The notes under the pieces are model-generated. The model had not been told where the DNA came from. It worked only from the letters and a program-made list of their open reading frames with translations, and searched no databases. 12,306 nt of DNA from Clostridium lundense DSM 17049 (GTDB lineage: Bacteria; Bacillota; Clostridia; Clostridiales; Clostridiaceae), in assembly GCF_000619945.1 (NCBI RefSeq), contig NZ_JHVC01000042.1:1-12306 (forward strand), in the 5' to 3' direction. Both the position numbers and the translations under genes were made by a program. Positions 7,764 to 12,306 of the stretch are shown here, piece after piece. Within the stretch, counting starts at the first letter, position 1. Each line of letters begins with the position of its first letter.

Positions 7764-8867
7764 CTATTTTACAGATATAGTAACTGGCTGAGGTCTTACT
7801 ATATCTTTTAATCCTTTATTATTAATTCTTTCTGCTGATAATTTATAATTGCCTGCTTTATCAAACTTTATAGTTACATTTCCATTAGCATCTGTGATAA
7901 ATTTGTTACCACCTATCGTTAATGGGCTATTATTAGCATATATAGTAGCTCCTTTTACAGGCTCTCTAAACTCTTTCCAAGTATTTATATCATTTTTAAC
8001 TCCATTTAATTTAACTGTTACTGGTTGTCCTACTTTTGTATTAGTAGTATTTACGTTCATTTCTGTAACTAATGTATCAAATCCATAAGCTCCAAAATAC
8101 CATAAAATTTCATCCCCATTTTTTATAGGTCTTCCTTGGCATCCTACATTAGGTAATACGTTATCTACTCTATACATCCATCCTGAAGTACTTCTATGAT
8201 CAAATTCTCTGTTTCCTCCTATCATAGCTACATATAAACTCCAACCATAGTCCTGAAGGTCATAGTCTTTTCCATGTTTAAATCCATGATTTTCTAAAGC
8301 TTTAACTACAGCATGAGCATTTGTTGGTTCTTTAAATTTATCTATTCCCCATCCCTTAGATGGTGTTGCAGAAGATCCTGCAGCAGGTCCTGAATATTTA
8401 TTTAAATTAAAAATACCTGTAGTTACCTGTGTTCTTGGTACAAAGGTTCTGTCATATCCTTCTATTCTTATGTTAACTGTTACTTTATTTCCTACTTCTC
8501 CATTTCCTGAATTGACACCACTAGTTGTTGGTTTACTAGATGTATTTGGAGTAGTTTTATTTTGCTTCTTAGCTTCTTCTTTTTTCTTTTCCTCTTCTTT
8601 CTTTTTAGCTTCTTCTTTTTTCTTGTCTTCCTCTTTCTTCTTAGCCTCTTCCTTCTTCTTTTCTTCTTCTTTTTTCTTGTCCTGAACTTTATCTCCATTT
8701 TTATCTTTATCTAATTTAGTATCATTATTATTCGTATTACTTTCCACTACTCTTGTCGAACTAATAGCAGTTTGCTTGTTCATTCTATAGTTTTTTAAAA
8801 ATAGCCATCCTATAAACATGACTAATATAGCAATGCAAGCTATTATTATATTCTTTTTATTTTTCAT
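7764..8867 (-). CDS. Membrane-anchored DUF4430 (transcobalamin beta-like) protein with charged stalk
   Basis: A 367-aa type II membrane protein. I start it at ATG 8867, not the in-frame ATG 8885, because GGAGG (8879-8883) overlaps the earlier codons and the paralogue at 12114 has the same start context (MKNKK-IIACIAIL). An N-terminal membrane segment covers about 6-24. A Lys/Glu stalk follows, with six exact KKKEE[E/A/D] units at 64-99, then a Thr/Ser linker. DUF4430 is at about 128-266: IRIEGYDRTFVPRT, NAHAVVKALENHGF, YGWSLYVAMIGG, GWMYRVDNVLPNVGCQG, GDEILWYFGAYGF. A C-terminal beta-sandwich (268-367) ends VRPQPVTISVK. The membrane tether places the domain outside the cell. It follows the CWB2 toroid gene after a terminator. 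Ligand binding is inferred from family resemblance to the beta domain of B12 carriers. Confidence 0.92.
   Translation of the reverse strand: MKNKKNIIIACIAILVMFIGWLFLKNYRMNKQTAISSTRVVESNTNNNDTKLDKDKNGDKVQDKKKEEEKKKEEAKKKEEDKKKEEAKKKEEEKKKEEAKKQNKTTPNTSSKPTTSGVNSGNGEVGNKVTVNIRIEGYDRTFVPRTQVTTGIFNLNKYSGPAAGSSATPSKGWGIDKFKEPTNAHAVVKALENHGFKHGKDYDLQDYGWSLYVAMIGGNREFDHRSTSGWMYRVDNVLPNVGCQGRPIKNGDEILWYFGAYGFDTLVTEMNVNTTNTKVGQPVTVKLNGVKNDINTWKEFREPVKGATIYANNSPLTIGGNKFITDANGNVTIKFDKAGNYKLSAERINNKGLKDIVRPQPVTISVK
7764..8867. repeat. Copy A of a duplicated DUF4430 gene
   Basis: The gene is duplicated in the same orientation about 3.2 kb away at 11035-12114. Similarity is visible in DNA across the DUF4430 and C-terminal domains, for example the shared block GGCTCTCTAAACTCTTTCCA on the plus strand near 7960 and 11230. 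It extends through the membrane anchor and the start region and breaks down in the Lys/Glu stalk. Confidence 0.85.
8571..8678 (-). repeat. 18-bp coding tandem repeat, six Lys/Glu hexads
   Basis: Six consecutive in-frame 18-base units encode KKKEE plus E, A or D. The repeat forms the stalk between the membrane segment and the DUF4430 domain of the 367-aa protein. Alternating Lys and Glu blocks of this kind are typical of stable single alpha-helices or charged coiled coils. The 359-aa paralogue has a shorter, less regular version (about residues 61-93) with one extra Arg that breaks the period. Confidence 0.88.
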
Positions 8868-8878
8868 TTTATAGAATT

Positions 8879-8883
8879 CCTCC
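8879..8883 (-). promoter_or_regulatory. Ribosome-binding site that decides the start of the 367-aa DUF4430 gene
   Basis: GGAGG with an 11-base spacer to ATG 8867. The paralogue has GGGGG (12126-12130) with the same 11-base spacer to ATG 12114, which supports 8867 over the upstream ATG at 8885. Confidence 0.75.
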
Positions 8884-8905
8884 ATTATTATAAGATGTAT
8901 CCTTT

Positions 8906-8937
8906 AAAAAATTAGGTACCTCTTAAAGGTACCTAAT
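8906..8937 (-). terminator. Intrinsic terminator between the CWB2 toroid gene and the second DUF4430 gene
   Basis: A perfect 10-bp inverted repeat (ATTAGGTACC / GGTACCTAAT, 8911-8937, seven-base loop) is followed on the minus strand by a run of six T. It begins ten bases after the stop codon of the toroid/CWB2 gene. No promoter was recognised between it and the next gene, so it probably allows partial read-through and sets relative expression. Confidence 0.8.
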
Positions 8938-8947
8938 ACAATTTAAT

Positions 8948-11002
8948 TTATTTAAATATTTTCTGCACTATTTCTTGTACCTTTTCACTTATTGATGCTT
9001 TTCCACCAAGTATTATAACTTCATCTGTCTTTTCCTTATCTATGAACCTTATTTGTTCATTTACAGAAGCATCATTTACAAGTAATAATGAACCATTCAT
9101 CTGTGCTGCTAATGCACTACCTGATAATGCATCTGGATAATTCTGTCCTGATGCTAAAAGTATAGATTTGTTATTTTTAAAATGTTGATTTACTTTTAAA
9201 GATGTATCGTATCTATCCTTACCTGCTAATCTAGTTATTTTAATTCCAGAGTTAAGCTTATTTATTTCTCCTTCAACATTTTTGCTTATTGCTCCTTCTC
9301 CTCCTATTATAAATATTTCTGAAGGTTTTGTTCCATTAATTATATTTTTTATATAGTCAGGAAGAGTATCTTTTCCACTTAATAATATTGGATATCCATT
9401 TATGCTAGCTGGTGCACTAACACTTAATGCATCTGGAAAATTAAATCCATTAACTATTACAACAGGAGTTTTTTCTTTTATATTTAATTCTTTAAATACT
9501 TCATTACAAGTCTGTAATCTATCTTTTCCATATAATCTTTTTACTTTGTATCCTGAATTTTTAATTGTATTTTCAATATTACTATTTACCGAAGCTTCTC
9601 CTCCAAGTATATATACATTACCATCTTTGGATACATTACTATTTATATAATATAATGCTTTTTCACTACTTTGAACATCTTTTCCGACAAGTAATACAGG
9701 TGCATTTATTTTTTTAGCTAAAACACTTCCACAAAGTGCATCTGCAAATCCAAATCCAGAAGATACAATTACATTTTTACACTTTTCTTCATCACTTCTT
9801 GAATTTAATTTTTTAGCTGTATTTACACAAGTTTCAAATCTATCTTTACCTGCTACTCTTTGAACTTTTCCATTTCCTGTAACTACAAATACATCTTCAT
9901 TTATATTTAAATCTTTAGATCCATCAGTTTCTTTTTTATTGTCTTTATTGTCATTTTTGATGTTTTCTATATCTTTAAATGTTGTAGGTAATTTTTTATC
10001 ATCAAACCAATATATTGATCCCTTACTACTTGCAAAAGATTTATAAGCTACTAAAGCTTGGTATGCTTGTTCAGTAGATATTCCGTTAACTCCGTCGCTA
10101 CCATCCATTAGATGATAAAATTCTCCATTTGATTGCTGAAATCTTAATAAATTTTCTACTAGATTCCTATCTCTTGTAAATTTAGGACTTGTAGGATCTA
10201 TTCCATTAGCACAAAGTCCTATAATAGTTTGAGCACAACTTTCACTATTGTTCTCTGTAAACCAAGAATTAAATCCCCCATCTTTTCTTTGAACATTTGA
10301 AAGCCATTCAACAGCTTCTTTTATAGCATCTGTAACCTTTTTACCACTTTTACTTACATAGCTATGATATGGAGCTAAAGATATCAATGTCATAGATGTT
10401 ATATCTACATCACTACGATCTCCACTCATATTTAAATCCCATCCACCATCACTGTTTCTATTATCTAATACATAATCTAACATATATTCTCTTGTAAATT
10501 TAGCTCCAGCAGGTATTGTATAGTTTTTAGTGTCTAAAGCTATAAGTCCATATATAACTCCATTCAATCCTTGAAAATCAATTTTTCTATTTGGATTTTT
10601 AGGATCATAAAAATTATATATTTTATCTAAAAGATTATATCCTCCTATATTTGTTGGATCTCCTCCTGCTGCTACTACTCCTAAAGTAATTCTTTCATAA
10701 TCAGTTACCTTATAAAAATATCCCTTAGAATCTTTTAATAATTTTTCAGTACTTTTTAAATAATCACTATTATAATTTGTTGGCAATTTAAGTCCAGATT
10801 TATTAAATGCTACTGTTTTCCAATCACTACTCCAAGTTCCATTAGCAATTATAAACTTATGAACTTTATCCATAGATGTATTTACTTGATTTATTAAATC
10901 GTCATTTGCTGCACTTACTTTTATAGGAATTATATTTATAGAAGTAAGCATAAATAGAAATGTCATAATAACTGATATAATAGATTTAATTCTATTTTTC
11001 AT
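8948..11002 (-). CDS. Cell-wall-bound alpha/alpha-toroid protein with three CWB2 repeats
   Basis: A 684-aa wall protein, numbered from ATG 11002. That start is preferred to GTG 11014 because AAGGGTGAT (11010-11018) makes a good ribosome-binding site seven bases upstream and overlaps the GTG. The signal peptide ends near residue 31 (KVSAA). The toroid covers about 35-325: SSDWKTVAF, ERITLGVVAAGGDPTN, NSDGGW, DVDITSMTLISLAPY, DGGFNSW, SESCAQTIIGLCANGID, GVNGISTEQAYQALVAY. These match the 375-aa protein motif for motif. A charged linker (about 340-365) leads to three cell-wall-binding type 2 repeats at about 380-471, 476-571 and 581-684, marked by RVAGKDRFET, RLYGKDRLQT and RLAGKDRYDT with FADALCGS, FPDALSVS and YPDALSGS. 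CWB2 repeats hold proteins non-covalently on clostridial cell walls. It begins 32 bases after the 359-aa DUF4430 gene, so the two are co-transcribed. Corrinoid binding is inferred. Confidence 0.93.
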   Translation of the reverse strand: MKNRIKSIISVIMTFLFMLTSINIIPIKVSAANDDLINQVNTSMDKVHKFIIANGTWSSDWKTVAFNKSGLKLPTNYNSDYLKSTEKLLKDSKGYFYKVTDYERITLGVVAAGGDPTNIGGYNLLDKIYNFYDPKNPNRKIDFQGLNGVIYGLIALDTKNYTIPAGAKFTREYMLDYVLDNRNSDGGWDLNMSGDRSDVDITSMTLISLAPYHSYVSKSGKKVTDAIKEAVEWLSNVQRKDGGFNSWFTENNSESCAQTIIGLCANGIDPTSPKFTRDRNLVENLLRFQQSNGEFYHLMDGSDGVNGISTEQAYQALVAYKSFASSKGSIYWFDDKKLPTTFKDIENIKNDNKDNKKETDGSKDLNINEDVFVVTGNGKVQRVAGKDRFETCVNTAKKLNSRSDEEKCKNVIVSSGFGFADALCGSVLAKKINAPVLLVGKDVQSSEKALYYINSNVSKDGNVYILGGEASVNSNIENTIKNSGYKVKRLYGKDRLQTCNEVFKELNIKEKTPVVIVNGFNFPDALSVSAPASINGYPILLSGKDTLPDYIKNIINGTKPSEIFIIGGEGAISKNVEGEINKLNSGIKITRLAGKDRYDTSLKVNQHFKNNKSILLASGQNYPDALSGSALAAQMNGSLLLVNDASVNEQIRFIDKEKTDEVIILGGKASISEKVQEIVQKIFK

Positions 11003-11009
11003 AATAATT

Positions 11010-11018
11010 ATCACCCTT
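11010..11018 (-). promoter_or_regulatory. Ribosome-binding site that decides the start of the CWB2 toroid gene
   Basis: AAGGGTGAT on the minus strand matches the 16S anti-Shine-Dalgarno region and lies seven bases before ATG 11002. The in-frame GTG at 11014 lies inside this site, so a start there would lack its own ribosome-binding site. Confidence 0.7.
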
Positions 11019-11034
11019 TTATTTTATATTTTTA

Positions 11035-12114
11035 TTACTTTACATTTATTGTTATAGGCAAAGGTCTTACTAAGTCTTTTAAGTTTTTATTGTTAATTCT
11101 TTCTGCTGATAATTTATAAGTTCCTGGTTTATCAAATTTTATAGTTACCTTTCCATTATCATCTGTAATAAACTTTTTACCACCTATTGTTAATGGACTA
11201 TTATTAGCATATATAGTAGCTCCTTTTGCAGGCTCTCTAAACTCTTTCCAAGTATTTATGTCATTTTTTATTCCATTTAATGTTATTGTTACTGGTTGTC
11301 CTACTTTTGCACTAGAAGTATTTACATTCATTTCTGTAAATAATGTATCAAATCCATAAGCTCCAAAATACCATACAATTTCATCTCCATTTTTTATAGG
11401 TCTTCCTTGGCAACCTATATTGGGTAATACATTGTTTACTCTATACATCCATCCTGAAGTACTTCTATGGTCAAATTCCCTATCTCCACCTATCATCGCT
11501 ATATATAATCCCCAGCCATAATCCTGAAAGTCATATCCACTACCTTTTTTAAATCCATGGCTTTCTAATGCTTTAACTACTGCATGCGCATTAGTTGCTT
11601 CTTTAAATTTATCTACCCCCCATCCTTTTGAGGCTGTAGCAGAAGAACCTGATGCTGGTCCTAAATAAGGATTTAAATCAAAATTTCCTGTAGTTATTTG
11701 AGTTCTTGGAACAAGAGTCCTGTCATATCCTTCTATTCTTATATTAACTGTTACTTTATTTCCTACTTCCCCTTTTGTTGAATTAGTACTACTAGCTGAT
11801 GATTTGTTAGATGTATTTGAAGTAGCTTTATTTTGTTTTTTAGCTTCTTCTCTTTTCTTTTTAGTTTCTTCTTTCTTTTTAGCTTCTTCTTTTTTCTTAA
11901 TTTCCTCTTTTTTCTTTTCTTCTTCTTTCTTTACATCATCTTTATTTTTTTCTTCTTTCTTTACATCATTCTTATCATTATCACTATTACTTTGAACTAC
12001 TCTAGTACTAGCAGTAGTCTGGTGATTTGTTTTATAATTTTTAAAAAATAATCCACCAACAAATATGGCTAATATGGCAATGCAAGCTATTATTGTATTT
12101 TTTTTGTTCTTCAT
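11035..12114 (-). CDS. Membrane-anchored DUF4430 (transcobalamin beta-like) protein, paralogue of the 367-aa protein
   Basis: A 359-aa type II membrane protein. The membrane segment is at about residues 7-24 (IIACIAILAIFVGGLFF). An acidic and Lys/Glu-rich stalk spans about 45-93, followed by a Ser/Thr linker (97-115). DUF4430 occupies about 120-260: IRIEGYDRTLVPRT, NAHAVVKALESHGF, YGWGLYIAMIGGDREFDH, GWMYRVNNVLPNIGCQG, GDEIVWYFGAYGF. A C-terminal beta-sandwich (262-359) has KGATIYANNSPLTIGG and ends RPLPITINVK. From the stalk end onward it is nearly identical to the 367-aa protein, while the stalk is shorter and less regular. GGGGG at 12126-12130 serves as ribosome-binding site. The toroid/CWB2 gene begins 32 bases after the stop codon. 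Adjacent alpha-barrel and beta-domain genes suggest the products work together; that is inference. Confidence 0.92.
   Translation of the reverse strand: MKNKKNTIIACIAILAIFVGGLFFKNYKTNHQTTASTRVVQSNSDNDKNDVKKEEKNKDDVKKEEEKKKEEIKKKEEAKKKEETKKKREEAKKQNKATSNTSNKSSASSTNSTKGEVGNKVTVNIRIEGYDRTLVPRTQITTGNFDLNPYLGPASGSSATASKGWGVDKFKEATNAHAVVKALESHGFKKGSGYDFQDYGWGLYIAMIGGDREFDHRSTSGWMYRVNNVLPNIGCQGRPIKNGDEIVWYFGAYGFDTLFTEMNVNTSSAKVGQPVTITLNGIKNDINTWKEFREPAKGATIYANNSPLTIGGKKFITDDNGKVTIKFDKPGTYKLSAERINNKNLKDLVRPLPITINVK
11035..12114. repeat. Copy B of a duplicated DUF4430 gene
   Basis: This is the direct-repeat partner of 7764-8867. The toroid/CWB2 gene lies between the two copies. The gene at 12215 is likewise a copy of the one at 6384-7700, so a larger block may have been duplicated. 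Confidence 0.85.
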
Positions 12115-12144
12115 TTATAGCCATTCCCCCAACTATATAAGATT

Positions 12145-12177
12145 CTTTGGGTATACATAACAAATATACACCCAAAG
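12145..12177 (-). terminator. Intergenic hairpin before the first DUF4430 gene; the T run is on the plus-strand side
   Basis: Thirteen-base arms (CTTTGGGTGTATA / TGTATACCCAAAG on the minus strand, two G-U pairs) enclose a seven-base loop. On the plus strand the stem is followed by TTTTTCTTTATTTT, a good terminator tail. On the minus strand it is followed by AATCTTATATAG, which is poor. It may be a weak or bidirectional terminator between the truncated gene and the DUF4430 gene, occupying the same relative place as the terminator at 8906-8937. Confidence 0.5.
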
Positions 12178-12214
12178 TTTTTCTTTATTTTAAATCGTCG
12201 TCCAATATTAGTAA

Positions 12215-12306
12215 CTACTTAATTTCCCCTACTACCATATTTCTTTCAGGAACAAACTTTGATTTAAGTAGTATAAACTTTTTCTCTTTACTGTCATAGA
12301 AGTTAA
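12215..12306 (-). CDS. C-terminus of a paralogue of the 438-aa Ig-like surface protein (5' part outside window)
   Basis: Only the last 29 complete codons and the TAG stop are present. They read NFYDSKEKKFILLKSKF followed by VPERNMVVGEIK. This aligns without gaps to the end of the 438-aa protein (NFYDSKEKKFVALKSKY, then VAEANMVVSEVK), and the DNA is also similar. The upstream domains, including any Big_2 module, cannot be seen. It lies about 100 bases before the first DUF4430 gene in the same direction, so a Big_2-like gene precedes one DUF4430 copy and follows the other. Confidence 0.85.
   Translation of the reverse strand, partial: NFYDSKEKKFILLKSKFVPERNMVVGEIK

Noticed and set aside
8470..8698. 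Plus-strand Ser/Phe frame and a minus-strand Lys/Arg-rich frame over the Lys/Glu stalk, with equivalents at 11804-12051
   Set aside because: They are alternative-frame readings of the low-complexity stalk repeat inside the real DUF4430 genes.
8868..8885. Upstream ATG at 8885 as the start of the second DUF4430 gene
   Set aside because: It would add six residues absent from the paralogue and overlap the GGAGG that serves ATG 8867.
8887..8892. TATAAT on the minus strand as the -10 box of a promoter for the second DUF4430 gene
   Set aside because: Transcription would begin at or inside the ribosome-binding site (8879-8883), and no acceptable -35 box lies 16-18 bases upstream.
4583..11002. SESCAQ in both toroid proteins as a thioester motif of complement-like domains
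   Set aside because: The thioester motif is CGEQ, with the Gln three residues after the Cys. Here the Gln is two residues after the Cys, and the segment aligns better with the S-T-A-Q-A-I type helix of toroid repeats.

Overview
The window is very AT-rich and every convincing gene lies on the minus strand, so transcription runs from high to low coordinates. Strong GGAGG-type ribosome-binding sites, cell-wall-binding type 2 (CWB2) repeats and abundant Lys/Asn/Ile codons suggest a low-GC Firmicute, most likely a Clostridium; the species cannot be named from sequence alone. Everything encoded looks exported: there is no cytoplasmic enzyme, transposase, tRNA, rRNA or CRISPR array.

Layout in transcription order: (1) the last 29 codons of a protein (12215 to the window edge) paralogous to the later 438-aa protein; (2) a hairpin; (3) a membrane-anchored DUF4430 protein with a Lys/Glu stalk (12114-11035); (4) an alpha/alpha-toroid protein with three CWB2 repeats (11002-8948); (5) an intrinsic terminator (8906-8937); (6) a second membrane-anchored DUF4430 protein (8867-7764); (7) an exported Big_2-type Ig-like protein (7700-6384); (8) a near-consensus sigma-A promoter (6250-6278), a cobalamin riboswitch (6018-6177) and a strong intrinsic terminator (5909-5947); (9) a secreted stand-alone toroid protein (5710-4583); (10) a hairpin; (11) a very large secreted multidomain protein starting at 4442 and running off the left edge (1,480 codons visible). 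The large protein carries two DUF4430 domains, many Ig-like modules and the beginning of another toroid domain.

Unifying interpretation: vertebrate B12 carriers (intrinsic factor, transcobalamin, haptocorrin) consist of an alpha6/alpha6 barrel plus a small beta domain, and DUF4430 is the family of that beta domain. Here both halves recur, mostly on separate polypeptides, at the surface of a Gram-positive cell, and one transcription unit lies behind a recognisable B12 riboswitch. I infer a B12-repressed, cell-surface, transcobalamin-like corrinoid capture system: wall-held and secreted alpha barrels, membrane-tethered beta domains on charged stalks, and a giant fusion carrying both. The domain calls and riboswitch are read from the sequence; cobalamin binding is inference. 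The 1,480-residue partial protein was translated by hand; its phase agrees from start codon to window edge.
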